Origin: Intrasporangium flavum
GTDB taxonomy: Bacteria > Actinomycetota > Actinomycetes > Actinomycetales > Dermatophilaceae
NCBI RefSeq assembly: GCF_001956915.1
Contig: NZ_MLJO01000012.1
Coordinates: forward strand, 1-64,000
Direction: 5' to 3'
Length of the DNA: 64,000 nucleotides
Positions within the stretch are counted from its first letter, which is position 1, and each line of letters opens with the position of its first letter. The translations under genes and the position numbers were made by a program. The notes below the pieces were generated by a model that was given only the letters and a program-made list of their open reading frames with translations, was not told the DNA's origin and ran no database searches. Shown piece after piece: positions 48,324 to 57,519 of this stretch.

Positions 48324-48971
48324 GTGTCGCGTCGAGCCCGAGTCGTCTGGCTGCTCTGCGGGCTCGCGGCGGTCCTCGGCTTCGTCCTGACGGCACTGCT
48401 CGTGCTGCGCACCTCCCCCGGAGAGGCCGTCGACCGCTGGGTCTCCCGGGTCGTGCTCGACGGCGTGCCGGCCGGGCTCCGGCGCGGTCTCGACGCCCTC
48501 GCCCGGCCCTGGCTGCTCGTCGCGCTCGCCCCCGTCGACGTGGCGCTGGCCCTGCTCGCGATCGTCCGGCGCGGGTGGCGCCGGCTGGGCGTGGCGGTGC
48601 TCGTCGTCCTCGCGTGCGCCGTCGTGACGGCAGGCCTCGACGCGCCGGCCCTGCTCCGCCTGCCGGGAGCCGGCTACCCGTCCGACCACGCGACGGTGGG
48701 GTTCACGCTCCTCGTGGCGCTCGGCGTCCTGTGGCCCCGCCCCCTCGGACGCGGTGGGCTCGGTGTCGGGGCCGTGCTGGCCGTCGTCGTCGGCGTCGGC
48801 AACGTCAGCTGGTACGCGCACCGCCCCGTCGACGTCCTCGGCAGCGCCCTGCTCGTGGCGGCCGCGACGGCGCTGTCCGTGGCGCTGCTCGGCGGCGACG
48901 CGTCGAACGTGCGCCTCGAGGCGGGAACTCGCTCGGACGCCCCAACGCCGGACCGTTCAGAGGCCCACTGA
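48324..48971 (+). CDS. PAP2-superfamily membrane phosphatase-like protein
   Basis: A 215-residue membrane protein with five or six helices. Motif 2 reads YPSDH in place of PSGH, and motif 3 is reduced to WYAHRPVDVLG, keeping His and Asp but lacking the usual SR. Motif 1 (KxxxxxxRP) is not evident. An undecaprenyl-diphosphate or lipid-phosphate phosphatase for carrier recycling would fit the locus, but activity is uncertain given the missing arginine. The GTG start follows GAGAGGGGG. The 3' end overlaps the convergent glycosyltransferase by 15 bp. Confidence 0.7.
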   Translation: MSRRARVVWLLCGLAAVLGFVLTALLVLRTSPGEAVDRWVSRVVLDGVPAGLRRGLDALARPWLLVALAPVDVALALLAIVRRGWRRLGVAVLVVLACAVVTAGLDAPALLRLPGAGYPSDHATVGFTLLVALGVLWPRPLGRGGLGVGAVLAVVVGVGNVSWYAHRPVDVLGSALLVAAATALSVALLGGDASNVRLEAGTRSDAPTPDRSEAH

Positions 48972-50018
48972 CCGCCAGACGCGGGCGTGCCCGAGGGCGC
49001 TGGCCTCCCACGTGAACCGCCGGGCCCGCGCGAGCCCGCGTGCGACGAGGGCGGCCCGGTCGGTGCCGGCGGCCAGGGCGTCGAGGACGCCGTCGGCCAG
49101 GCCCGGGCCGGTGGGCTCGACGAGCAGCCCCGCGTCGCCGACGACCTCGGGCAGCGAGGACCGGTTCGAGGCCACGACGGGGACGCCCGCCGCCATGGCC
49201 TCGAGGGCGGGCAGCCCGAATCCTTCGACGAGCGAGGGGACGACGACGACCTCGGCCGCGGCGTAGAGGCCCGGCACGTCCTCGGCCGGGAGTCGCCCGG
49301 CCAGGACGACGCCGGGCAGCTCGGCGAACAGCTCGGTCCGGCGCGGGTGCGGCGGCCCGGCAAGGACGAGCGTCAGGTCGGGGCGCGCCCGGTGGACGAC
49401 GGGCCAGGCGTCGGCGAGGGCGGCGAGGTTCTTGCGCTCCGAGGCACCGCCCGCGGTGAGGACGTACGGGCCGGTGACACCGAGCGCCTCGAGGCGTCGC
49501 GACGGCAGCGCCTGCGCCCCGAAGAAGAGGGCGTCGACGCCGTTGGGCACGACGTGCGGGTCACGGATGCCGAGGGCCTCGACCGCCTCGGAGGCCGTGT
49601 ACTCGGAGACGCAGACGACGGCGGCCGCCCGCCGCAGCTCCTCGGCGGCGGCCCGGACCGGGGCCGACTCGTCGGCGAAGCGCCAGGCGACGACGTCGTG
49701 CAGGGTCACGACCTCGGTCGGGGCCGGCGGCAGCTCGAGGCTCATCCGGTGCACGAGGCCCGCCCCGCGGTGCACGAGCCGGCCGACGGCGGCGCGCGGC
49801 CCGGCCGGCGCCTGCGACAGCCAGCCCATCGGCAGCCGGACCGTGCCGGGCAGCGGTGACCGGAGCGAGCGGGCGATGCTGCGCCTGACCTCCCACGTCT
49901 CCCCCGGACCCGAGAGCACGTCGAGGGCGGCGCCGGCCCGGGAGGCCACGTGGCCCTCGTAGGCCTGCGCCCCCATGGGCACGGCCGTGGCCGTCGTGGC
50001 GATGGTGAGGCGGGGCAC
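48957..50018 (-). CDS. GT4 glycosyltransferase
   Basis: A 353-residue GT-B enzyme with HVVPNGVDALFFG, YVLTAGGASERKNLAALADA and SLVEGFGLPALEAMAAGVPVVAS. The acceptor half has TEVVTLHDVVAWRF, as in mannosyltransferases of the WbpX/MtfB kind. The GTG start has GGAGGAGG 4 nt upstream. It is transcribed away from the next glycosyltransferase across a 124-bp divergent gap. Confidence 0.87.
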   Translation of the reverse strand: MPRLTIATTATAVPMGAQAYEGHVASRAGAALDVLSGPGETWEVRRSIARSLRSPLPGTVRLPMGWLSQAPAGPRAAVGRLVHRGAGLVHRMSLELPPAPTEVVTLHDVVAWRFADESAPVRAAAEELRRAAAVVCVSEYTASEAVEALGIRDPHVVPNGVDALFFGAQALPSRRLEALGVTGPYVLTAGGASERKNLAALADAWPVVHRARPDLTLVLAGPPHPRRTELFAELPGVVLAGRLPAEDVPGLYAAAEVVVVPSLVEGFGLPALEAMAAGVPVVASNRSSLPEVVGDAGLLVEPTGPGLADGVLDALAAGTDRAALVARGLARARRFTWEASALGHARVWRSVGL

Positions 50019-50081
50019 GCGTCCTCCTCCGGCGGTCAGCGGGTCGGTGCGGAACGGCGGTCTCGGGCCGTGCCCGCATCG

Positions 50082-50087
50082 TAGGGT
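50082..50087 (+). promoter_or_regulatory. Candidate -10 box of the glycosyltransferase gene at 50143
   Basis: TAGGGT would give a leader of about 49 nt containing the GAGGAGG ribosome site; no clear -35. Confidence 0.35.
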
Positions 50088-50142
50088 GAGAGCCGCCGCC
50101 CGGGCGGGGACCCGGGCCGTTCCGACACCCCGAGGAGGCGGC

Positions 50143-51330
50143 GTGACCGGTGGTCGGCCCCGCGTCGCCCTCGTCGCGTCGTCCTACGACCCGTACGTCG
50201 GCGGCGTCGAGTCGCACGTCCGGCACGTGGCCCGGGCGCTGCGCCGGCTCGGCACCGACGTCGAGGTGTGGACCGTCGACCGGGGCGAGCACCTCGACGA
50301 GCGGGTCCTCGACGACGTCGTCGTGCGGTACCTGCCGACGCCGATGCCGGCCCGCAACGCGGCGTCCCTCGCCCGCTTCGCGACCGCAGCGCCTGCCGCG
50401 TGGCGTCGCTGGCGTGCCGCCCACCGCGAGCTGTCCCCCGACGTCCTGCACGTCCAGTGCTTCGGGCCCAACGGGGCCTGGGCCCTGGCGCTGTCGCGCC
50501 ACACCGGAACCCCGCTCGTCGTGTCGAGCCACGGCGAGACCATGGCCGATGACCACGACGCGTTCGGTGGCTCGGCGCTGCTGCGCCGCGCGCTGACCCG
50601 CGCCCTCGCCGAGTCCGCGGTGACCACCGGGTGCTCCGAGTCGGTGGTGGCCGACCTGCGCAGCCGGTTCGGTCTCGCCGGAGGGGTCGTCGTGCCCAAC
50701 GGCGTCGACCTGGCGGCGCACCCCCTCGGCCCGGCCGGCCCCCCGCCGCCCCACGACGGGCAGGCTCCGATCGTCCTGGGCGTCGGCCGGCTCGAGCACA
50801 ACAAGGGCTTCGACCTGCTCGTCGATGCCGTCGGCCGGCTGCACGAGGAGCGGCGCGCGGCGCCGCCCCGGCTCGTGCTCGTCGGCAGCGGTACGCAGGA
50901 ACAGCGCCTCGTGGAACGGGCGCGGTCGCGCGGGATCGGCGACCGGGTCGAGCTCACCGGCGCTCTCGACGAGGCGGGCGTCGACGCGTGGCTGCGACGC
51001 GCATCCGTCGTCGTCGTACCGAGCCGGGTCGAGGCGTTCGGGATCGTCGCCCTCGAGGCGTGGCGGGCCGGGGCGCCGCTCGTCGCGACGAGCCTCGGCG
51101 GCCCGGCCACGTTCGTCACCGACGACGTCGACGGCCTGCTCGTCGACCCGACCGACGAGCGCGCGCTCGCCGGCGCCGTCGGCGCGCTGCTCGACGACCC
51201 GTCCCGCGCTCACCGGCTCGCGTCCGCAGGACTCGAGCGGGTGCGCGGCTACGACTGGTCCGACGTCGCCGCGGCCTACGCGAGGATCCACGCCGACGTG
51301 GTGCGCGAGCCGAGCCGCGTCACCACCTGA
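50143..51330 (+). CDS. GT4 glycosyltransferase
   Basis: A 395-residue GT-B enzyme: RVALVASSYDPYVGGVESHV, VVVPNGVDLAAHPLG, VLGVGRLEHNKGFDLLVDAV and EAFGIVALEAWRAGAPLVAT. The first part resembles PimA/PimB-like enzymes, so mannose is possible. The GTG start has GAGGAGG 4 nt upstream. It is convergent with the flippase gene 43 nt away. Confidence 0.87.
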   Translation: MTGGRPRVALVASSYDPYVGGVESHVRHVARALRRLGTDVEVWTVDRGEHLDERVLDDVVVRYLPTPMPARNAASLARFATAAPAAWRRWRAAHRELSPDVLHVQCFGPNGAWALALSRHTGTPLVVSSHGETMADDHDAFGGSALLRRALTRALAESAVTTGCSESVVADLRSRFGLAGGVVVPNGVDLAAHPLGPAGPPPPHDGQAPIVLGVGRLEHNKGFDLLVDAVGRLHEERRAAPPRLVLVGSGTQEQRLVERARSRGIGDRVELTGALDEAGVDAWLRRASVVVVPSRVEAFGIVALEAWRAGAPLVATSLGGPATFVTDDVDGLLVDPTDERALAGAVGALLDDPSRAHRLASAGLERVRGYDWSDVAAAYARIHADVVREPSRVTT

Positions 51331-51350
51331 CGGCGTCGACACCCGCACCC

Positions 51351-51375
51351 GACCGCGGCCAACGAGGTCGCGGTC
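51351..51375. terminator. Candidate bidirectional hairpin between convergent genes
   Basis: GACCGCG and CGCGGTC enclose an 11-nt loop just past the glycosyltransferase stop, overlapping the flippase stop. No T tract is present. Confidence 0.4.
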
Positions 51376-53008
51376 AGCGAACCGGCGTCGCCCCGCCGAG
51401 GAGGAGGTCGAGCACCCGGGAGGCGGGACGACGGACGCGGTCGGGCAGGACCCGATCGACGGCGCCGCGGTCCTCGACCGTGAGCCCCGCACCGAGCAGG
51501 CGCAGCACGCCGACGCACATCACGGTGCCGAGCACCGCGGCGCCCACCGCACGCAGGAGCACCGGCCCCTCGACGGCTGCGGCGGCCAGGTAGGCCCCGA
51601 CCGCCGACAGCGACCCGACGAGGAGCGGCACGGCGTCGCGGGCCACGACGCGCAGCGGTAGGTCGAGGGCGCGCAGCTCGCGCACCGCAAGGATGCCGAG
51701 GCTCGTCAGGGCCCCGGCGGCGTTGGCGACCACAGCACCCCACACCCCGATCGAGGGCACGAGGGCCACGGCCAGCCCGAGGTCGACGACGAGCGCCACG
51801 ACGTAGGCCACGAGGATCGGGTTGCCCGACAGCCGTGCCGTGACGAACGCGAAGATCGGGCCCCCGGCCGTCGCGATGCCCGAGGTCACCGCGAGCGCCA
51901 GCACCACCGGTGAGGCTTCGGCGAACTGGTGCCCGTAGAGCACGGGGACGAGCAGGGCCAGCGGCGCCACGACCGCGGCGTCGACGAGGGCGACGACCGA
52001 CGACCCGCTGCGCACCACGCGGCGGAACGCCGGTGCCACGGCCGACTCGTCGACCTCGCGCAGCCCGGAGATCGCGGGGATGAGCGGACCGACGATGGCC
52101 TGCGCCGGCGCGAAGGTGTGCACGGCCAGACCGAATGACAGCGCGTAGATGCCGAGGGCCTCCGGCGTCGCGAGCCAGCTGAGGACGAAGACCTCGCTGC
52201 GCGAGGACACGAGACCGCTGACCACCCCCGCGAGCCCCATCGGCACGGCGAACCGCCAGAAGCCGGCCGGCATCCCGCGCGGCAGGGCCGGACGCAGCAC
52301 CGCGACGCGGTAGGCGGGGGCGATCCGCGCCAGGCACAGCCCGACCGCCAGACCGGTCACGACCAGGCGCGTGGCCCACACGGCGTCCGGGGTCCGCACG
52401 ACGAGCGCCACGACGACGACCGCCACCTGGGTCAGCAGGGTCGTCACGAGCGCGATCTTCGCCCCGTCCGCGGTCTTGTTCTCGATGCCGAGGCTCGTCG
52501 CGCCGCCGTCGAGCGCCGAGGGCAGCACGACGCCGAAGAGCAGGGCCACGCCCATCGCCCACGGCGGCACGTCGGCGGTCACGAAGACCACGACGAGCAG
52601 CACCGGCATCGCCACGACGAGCCGGAAGCCCTGCCACTGCGAGAGCAGCCGCGCCACGTCGGCGGTGCGGCCCCCGGCGTGCGCCTTGGCGCCGTACTGG
52701 ATGACCGCCGTGGCGAACCCGGTGGTCAGCAGGCCGGAGACGAACTCCATGATCGCCGTGAGCAGCGCGAGCCGGCCGTAGTCGGCGGCCCCGAGGACGC
52801 GCGCGACGACGAGGTTGACGAGGAACGCGATCGGGATCGCGACGAACGTGTGCACGACCGTCCACGCGGCGCCACGCACGGCGCGCTCCTGGAGGTGACC
52901 GGCGCTCATGGCCGTGGGGTCGTCACCGACGTCACGGGCCGCGGCGGCATCGGGCACGAGGACCCTGTCGTCGGGACCGGTCTCGTCACCGGGCGAGGAG
53001 GCCGGCAT
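51374..53008 (-). CDS. Polysaccharide flippase (MOP/Wzx-like)
   Basis: A 544-residue membrane protein with 12-14 helices that should move lipid-linked repeat units across the membrane. The N-terminal AVRGAAWTVVHTFVAIPIAF after about 50 hydrophilic residues, and VARVLGAADYGRLALLTAI, are typical of the polysaccharide-biosynthesis/MATE-like family. ATG 53008 follows the -10 box CATACT by 7 nt; an internal ATG at about residue 34 is an alternative. It is the only flippase in the locus, so it completes the Wzx/Wzy set with the polymerase at 42051. Confidence 0.87.
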   Translation of the reverse strand: MPASSPGDETGPDDRVLVPDAAAARDVGDDPTAMSAGHLQERAVRGAAWTVVHTFVAIPIAFLVNLVVARVLGAADYGRLALLTAIMEFVSGLLTTGFATAVIQYGAKAHAGGRTADVARLLSQWQGFRLVVAMPVLLVVVFVTADVPPWAMGVALLFGVVLPSALDGGATSLGIENKTADGAKIALVTTLLTQVAVVVVALVVRTPDAVWATRLVVTGLAVGLCLARIAPAYRVAVLRPALPRGMPAGFWRFAVPMGLAGVVSGLVSSRSEVFVLSWLATPEALGIYALSFGLAVHTFAPAQAIVGPLIPAISGLREVDESAVAPAFRRVVRSGSSVVALVDAAVVAPLALLVPVLYGHQFAEASPVVLALAVTSGIATAGGPIFAFVTARLSGNPILVAYVVALVVDLGLAVALVPSIGVWGAVVANAAGALTSLGILAVRELRALDLPLRVVARDAVPLLVGSLSAVGAYLAAAAVEGPVLLRAVGAAVLGTVMCVGVLRLLGAGLTVEDRGAVDRVLPDRVRRPASRVLDLLLGGATPVR

Positions 53009-53015
53009 GAGCGGC

Positions 53016-53021
53016 AGTATG
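53016..53021 (-). promoter_or_regulatory. -10 box of the flippase gene (leaderless mRNA)
   Basis: CATACT on the minus strand ends 7 nt before ATG 53008; it lies 55 bp from the opposing -10 box at 53077. Confidence 0.4.
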
Positions 53022-53076
53022 TCAGCCGTCCCGGTGGATGCGGCCCGATCCGCCCGTTTCGACCCCTCCCGCGTCG

Positions 53077-53082
53077 TAACCT
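53077..53082 (+). promoter_or_regulatory. -10 box of the glycosyltransferase gene at 53089 (leaderless mRNA)
   Basis: TAACCT ends 6 nt before GTG 53089. Confidence 0.45.
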
Positions 53083-53088
53083 CGCAGC

Positions 53089-54309
53089 GTGCCACGCCCC
53101 GTCCACGTCGCCGTGCTCGACCACACCGCCGAGCCCGGTGGCGCCGAGCTGGCCCTCGTGCGCGTCCTCGAGGGCCTCGACCCGCACCGGGTCACCCCGG
53201 TCGTCGTGCTCTTCGCCGACGGCCCGCTCGCCGCACGGGTCCGTGCCCTGGGCCACGAGGTCGTCGTCGTGCCCCTCGCCGGGGACGTGCTCGGCGCCGG
53301 CCGCGCCACCGGCCCGGCCGCGGCCCTGCACCCGCGTCGGGTCCTCGCCGGCGCGTCCTTCCTGCGGCGTCTCGTCGCGACGCTCCGCCGCCTCGACGTC
53401 GACGTCGTGCACACCACCTCGCTCAAGGCCGACCTCGCCGGCGCCCTCGCCGCGCCCCTGGCCCGGCGCCCGCTCGTCTGGCACGTGCACGACCGGCTCG
53501 CCCCCGACTACCTGCCGGCGCGCACCGCGCGCCTGCTGCAGTCCCTCGCCCGACGCGTCCCGCACACGGTCGTCGCCAACTCCGAGGCCACGGCCGCCAC
53601 GTTGCCCGGTGCCCGGCGGCTCACGGTCGTGCACCCCGGGCTCGCCCCCGAGCAGGTCGCACCCGCGGCGCGCACGCGCCAGCCGGCCGGCCCGCCCGTC
53701 GTCGTCATGGTCGGCCGCATCAGCCCGACCAAGGGCCAGCTCGTCCTCGTGCGCGCGGCCCGACGCGTCGCCGACGCCCGCCCCGACGTGTGCGTCCGCA
53801 TCGTCGGCGACCCGGCCTTCGGCGCCGACGACTACGCCGAGCAGGTCCGCGCCGAGGTGCGGGCGCTCAGCCTGCAGGACCACGTCGAGCTCGTCGGGTT
53901 CCGGCCCGACCCGCGCCACGAGCTGGACCGCGCCAGCGTCGCCGTGCACGCCGCGACGGTGCCCGAGCCGTTCGGCCAGGTCGTCACCGAGGCCATGGCC
54001 GCGGGCGTCCCAGTCGTGGCCACCCGCGGTGGCGGCGTCGACGAGATCGTCCGCACCGACGCCGACGCTGCGACCGGGCTGCTCGTGCGGCCCGGGGATC
54101 CCGACGCCCTCGCCGCCGCCGTCCTCGACGTCCTCGACGACCCCGAGCGGGCCCTGGCGCGCGCTGCCCGAGCCCACGCCGACGTGACGCGCCGGTTCCT
54201 CGCCGCCGCGTCGGCCGAGGGTCTGACCCGCGTCTGGGAGCAAGCCGCCCGCTCGACGCCCCACCTAGCGCCCCACCCGGTGCCCCACCCGGCGCGGAGC
54301 CGCCGATGA
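53089..54309 (+). CDS. GT4 glycosyltransferase
   Basis: A 406-residue GT-B enzyme: VLDHTAEPGGAELALVRVLE at the start, PLVWHVHDRLAPDYLP, VVVMVGRISPTKGQLVLVRA and EPFGQVVTEAMAAGVPVVAT. The C-terminal tail carries a short Pro/His repeat (TPHLAPHPVPHPA). It begins a three-gene rightward run with the pyruvyltransferase (ATGA overlap) and the glycosyltransferase at 55723. Confidence 0.88.
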   Translation: MPRPVHVAVLDHTAEPGGAELALVRVLEGLDPHRVTPVVVLFADGPLAARVRALGHEVVVVPLAGDVLGAGRATGPAAALHPRRVLAGASFLRRLVATLRRLDVDVVHTTSLKADLAGALAAPLARRPLVWHVHDRLAPDYLPARTARLLQSLARRVPHTVVANSEATAATLPGARRLTVVHPGLAPEQVAPAARTRQPAGPPVVVMVGRISPTKGQLVLVRAARRVADARPDVCVRIVGDPAFGADDYAEQVRAEVRALSLQDHVELVGFRPDPRHELDRASVAVHAATVPEPFGQVVTEAMAAGVPVVATRGGGVDEIVRTDADAATGLLVRPGDPDALAAAVLDVLDDPERALARAARAHADVTRRFLAAASAEGLTRVWEQAARSTPHLAPHPVPHPARSRR

Positions 54310-55655
54310 GCACGCCCACGACGCGCGTGAACGTCGTCTGCGCGCCGCCAAACGGCCCGAACCCCGGCATGGCGAGCGTCGACCTCGCCTTCGAGCACGT
54401 CGCCCGGCACGCCGGGCTCACCGACGTGCGCTACTGGCGGCTCTGGGACCAGAGCGAGTGGCGCGCGGCGCCGGGCGGCTCCGAGCGCCTCGACGACCAC
54501 CGGGTCCGCGACACCGACACCGGCCTCACCTACGAGCTGGCCCGCGGCCGCCTCGAGGAGGTGCTCGACGCCGACCGCGTCGTCTTCTGGGGCGACTTCC
54601 TCCACATGGCCGTCTACCTCGAGCACAGCGCGCACGTGCTCACCGACCGCATCGGCCTGCCCCTCGACGCCGACGCCGCGCTCCGGCTCACCGGGCAGCA
54701 CCTGCTGCTCACCGACGCCGGCCCGGACGTGCTCGGACGCGTCGTCACCTACGGCTCGACGCTGGCCTTCAACATGCCGGGCGACTATCGCGGCCCCTAC
54801 GGCGAGGCGCTGCGCCGCTTCCACCGGGGCGCCGCCGCCGTGAGCCACCGCGACCCGTACTCCTCGGAGGTCGCGCAACGCCATCGCGGTGGCGCCGACT
54901 GCTGCGGTGGCACCGACGCCGCCCTCGTGCTGCCGCCACCGTGCCCCGCGACGCACACCGACTCCGCCGTGGGCGTCGGCGGCGACCCCCGCGGCACCGG
55001 AGGCGCGGGCGACCCGGGCGTCCTCGGCGTCTTCGTCGGCCGCTCCCGGCTCTCCCCCGAAGACGTCGGCACGTTCGGGCGCCGTCTCGCCGGCGCCCTC
55101 GGGCTGAGGTCGGCGTGGGTGCCCTGGGGGCACGAGCCCGGCTTCTGGCCGATGCGCGGACGCGCCCGGCTCCGGCTGGCCTGGCCCGAGCTCGACGCCG
55201 GCGTGCCCACCGCATCGGGCCTGCGGCGGGCCCGGCTCGCGGCGTCGGCCCTGCGCGAGGGGCCACGCCCCGACGAGCCCCTGACGCTGGGCCAGCTCGA
55301 GCACCGCCTCCTCGCCTGCCGCCTCGTGCTCACCGACACCTACCACCTGGCCCTCACCGCGTGGCGGCTCGGCGTGCCCGCCGTCTGCCTCGTCGACCCG
55401 CCCCACGCGGAGTGGAGCGTCAACGCCGGGGCGGTCGGGTCCGAGCGCGACAAGCGGGTCGACCTCTACTCGCGGCTCGACGCGCTGCCGCTGCTCGTGC
55501 ACGCGCTGCCCGGGCGGCTGCGGTCACGCGCGGAGGTGCGACGCGTGGCCGACGCGCTCGCCGACGGCCACGCCGAGGCCGCGGCACGGTCGTGGGTGTC
55601 GGACCGTCGTTCCGCGGAGACCGCGCGCGTGCTCCGTATGCTGGCGCTGCCGTGA
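54306..55655 (+). CDS. Polysaccharide pyruvyltransferase family protein
   Basis: A 449-residue protein with the family's C-terminal pattern LTDTYHLALTAWRLGVPAVCL, the counterpart of the D-x2-H-x(n)-G-x-P block, and an N-terminal VDLAFEHVARHAGL segment. It would transfer pyruvate from phosphoenolpyruvate to a sugar, giving an acidic ketal on the polymer. A middle stretch (about 196-240) is Gly/Pro/Cys-rich and looks like an insert. The ATG overlaps the upstream stop by 4 bp. Assignment rests on the C-terminal motif, so the reaction is less certain than the family. Confidence 0.7.
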   Translation: MSTPTTRVNVVCAPPNGPNPGMASVDLAFEHVARHAGLTDVRYWRLWDQSEWRAAPGGSERLDDHRVRDTDTGLTYELARGRLEEVLDADRVVFWGDFLHMAVYLEHSAHVLTDRIGLPLDADAALRLTGQHLLLTDAGPDVLGRVVTYGSTLAFNMPGDYRGPYGEALRRFHRGAAAVSHRDPYSSEVAQRHRGGADCCGGTDAALVLPPPCPATHTDSAVGVGGDPRGTGGAGDPGVLGVFVGRSRLSPEDVGTFGRRLAGALGLRSAWVPWGHEPGFWPMRGRARLRLAWPELDAGVPTASGLRRARLAASALREGPRPDEPLTLGQLEHRLLACRLVLTDTYHLALTAWRLGVPAVCLVDPPHAEWSVNAGAVGSERDKRVDLYSRLDALPLLVHALPGRLRSRAEVRRVADALADGHAEAAARSWVSDRRSAETARVLRMLALP

Positions 55656-55722
55656 CCGGCCGGCCCCTCGGGGAGCCCCGTCGACCGCGTGCGCCCCGCC
55701 CGACGAGCACCGGGAGCCGCGA

Positions 55723-56859
55723 GTGACCCACCGTCCACGCGTCGCCATCGCGCACGACTACCTCACGCAGCGAGGGGGCGCCGAGCGCGTCGTCCTCGCC
55801 CTGCACCGCGCCTTTCCCGACGCGCCGATCCACACGACGCTCTACGACCCGGCCGGCACCTACCCGGAGTTCCGCGACGCCCACGTCGTCACCTCCCCGA
55901 TCGACCACGTCGCGCCGCTGCGCCGCGACCACCGGGCCGCGCTGCCGGTGCTGCCGTGGGCGATCTCGCGCCTGCCGGTCGAGGCCGACGTCGTCGTGGC
56001 GTCGAGCTCGGGCTGGGCGCACGGGGTGCCGACCACCGGCCGCAAGCTCGTCTACTGCCACGCCCCGGCGCGCTGGCTCTACCAGACCGACGCCTACCTC
56101 GGCGGCCCCGCGGCCCGCTCGCTCCGGGGCCGCGCGCTGCTGACGCTGTCGAGCCGGCTGCGGCGGTGGGACCGCGCGGCCGCGGCCTCGGCCGACCGCT
56201 ACCTCGCCAACTCCAGCGTCGTGCGCGACCGGGTCCGCGAGGCGTACGGCATCGAGGCCGACGTCGTCGCCCCGCCCTACGGCATCGACGCGTCCGGCCC
56301 CCGGGAGCCGGTGCCCGACCTCGCGGACTGGGCCGGCGAGGGCTTCCTGCTCGTCGTGTCGCGGCTGCTGCCGTACAAGAACGTCGACGTCGCGGTCGAC
56401 GCGGTGCGGGGGCTGCCCGAACGGCTGGTCGTCGTGGGCTCGGGCCCGCTCGAGGGCCGCCTGCGGGCCGACGCGCCCGGGAACGTCCGTCTGGTCACGG
56501 GCCTGTCCGACGCGCAGCTGCGCTGGACGTACGCGCACGCGTCGCGGCTGCTCGCCCCGAGCCTCGAGGACTTCGGCCTGACGCCGCTGGAGGCCGCCGC
56601 GTTCGGGGTGCCGACGCTGGCCCTGCACGGCGGCGGCTACCTCGACACCATCGAGGAGTCGGCCAACGGCGCCTTCTTCGACGCGCCGTCGGTCGAGGCG
56701 GTCCGGGCCGCCGTCGTCGACGCCCGCGAGCGCCGGTGGGAGCCCGACGCCGTCCGCGCCCACGCCGTGCTCTTCTCCGAGGAGCGCTTCCACGCCCGGA
56801 TGCGGGCCGAGGTGGACCGGCTGCTCGCCGAGCCGTGGCCGGCGTCGGCGCCTAGTTGA
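55723..56859 (+). CDS. GT4 glycosyltransferase (WbaZ/mannosyltransferase-like)
   Basis: A 378-residue GT-B enzyme: RVAIAHDYLTQRGGAERVVL at the start, VYCHAPARWLYQTDAYLG, LLVVSRLLPYKNVDVAVDAV and LEDFGLTPLEAAAFGVPTLA. This set is close to WbaZ-type mannosyltransferases. The GTG start has GGGAG 7 nt upstream. The stop overlaps the convergent membrane-protein gene by 8 bp. Confidence 0.87.
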   Translation: MTHRPRVAIAHDYLTQRGGAERVVLALHRAFPDAPIHTTLYDPAGTYPEFRDAHVVTSPIDHVAPLRRDHRAALPVLPWAISRLPVEADVVVASSSGWAHGVPTTGRKLVYCHAPARWLYQTDAYLGGPAARSLRGRALLTLSSRLRRWDRAAAASADRYLANSSVVRDRVREAYGIEADVVAPPYGIDASGPREPVPDLADWAGEGFLLVVSRLLPYKNVDVAVDAVRGLPERLVVVGSGPLEGRLRADAPGNVRLVTGLSDAQLRWTYAHASRLLAPSLEDFGLTPLEAAAFGVPTLALHGGGYLDTIEESANGAFFDAPSVEAVRAAVVDARERRWEPDAVRAHAVLFSEERFHARMRAEVDRLLAEPWPASAPS

Positions 56860-57442
56860 TGGTGCGCAGCACGAGCACCCACGCGACCACCGGGGCACCC
56901 ACCGCGAGGATGATCGCGAGGACGCGCTGGGCCGCGGCGTGCGCGTAGACCTTCGCGATGACCGCCGCGGCCACCCCGGCCGCGAACACCCCGAGCGAGT
57001 ACGTCGCGAACGACGCGCTCAGCTCGACGATCTCGGGCGAGCGGGTGATGTTGGCGATCGTCGCGGCCTTGCCGGCCGGGCCCCACGGCGCCGGCAGCGG
57101 CACCTGGGCCAGCAGGATGAGCGCGATGCCGAGCAGGTCGGTGCGCCCGTGGCGCGGGCCGGCGGCGACCGCCTCGCGCCGCGTCGTGGCCACCCGTGAC
57201 GGCGGCACGTGCGGCGGCGGCGGACGCAGGGCCCGCGGCAGCGTCCACAGCAGGCCCGGCAGGCCGGTGAGCACCGCGAGGTAGGCGGCGTAGAGCTTCG
57301 GGCGGTAGTCCGAGGCGAAGCCGAAGACCGTGACGACGAACGGGGTCGCCTGCACGAGCACCCACACGTACACCGCGAAGGCGAGGACGCCGACGAGGAC
57401 GAGGGTCACCTCGGACCGACGGCGGGTTCCTGCTCCGGACAT
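56852..57442 (-). CDS. Membrane protein of unknown function, four to five helices
   Basis: A 196-residue protein with hydrophobic segments near 14-34, 45-68, 100-118, 140-160 and 170-192, and a cytoplasmic Pro/Arg loop (72-98). No known motif was recognised. ATG 57442 follows the -10 box TACACT by 7 nt. It lies between a glycosyltransferase and the LCP ligase gene. Confidence 0.65.
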   Translation of the reverse strand: MSGAGTRRRSEVTLVLVGVLAFAVYVWVLVQATPFVVTVFGFASDYRPKLYAAYLAVLTGLPGLLWTLPRALRPPPPHVPPSRVATTRREAVAAGPRHGRTDLLGIALILLAQVPLPAPWGPAGKAATIANITRSPEIVELSASFATYSLGVFAAGVAAAVIAKVYAHAAAQRVLAIILAVGAPVVAWVLVLRTIN

Positions 57443-57449
57443 GCCGCAC

Positions 57450-57455
57450 AGTGTA
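57450..57455 (-). promoter_or_regulatory. -10 box of the membrane-protein gene (leaderless mRNA)
   Basis: TACACT on the minus strand ends 7 nt before ATG 57442. Confidence 0.5.
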
Positions 57456-57507
57456 GGCAGCCCGGGGCACCCGCCCGAATGTGCCCGAACGCGCCCGGCC
57501 CGCCACC

Positions 57508-57513
57508 TAGACT
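57508..57513 (+). promoter_or_regulatory. -10 box of the LCP gene (leaderless mRNA)
   Basis: TAGACT ends 6 nt before GTG 57520. Confidence 0.55.
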
Positions 57514-57519
57514 GGCGCC

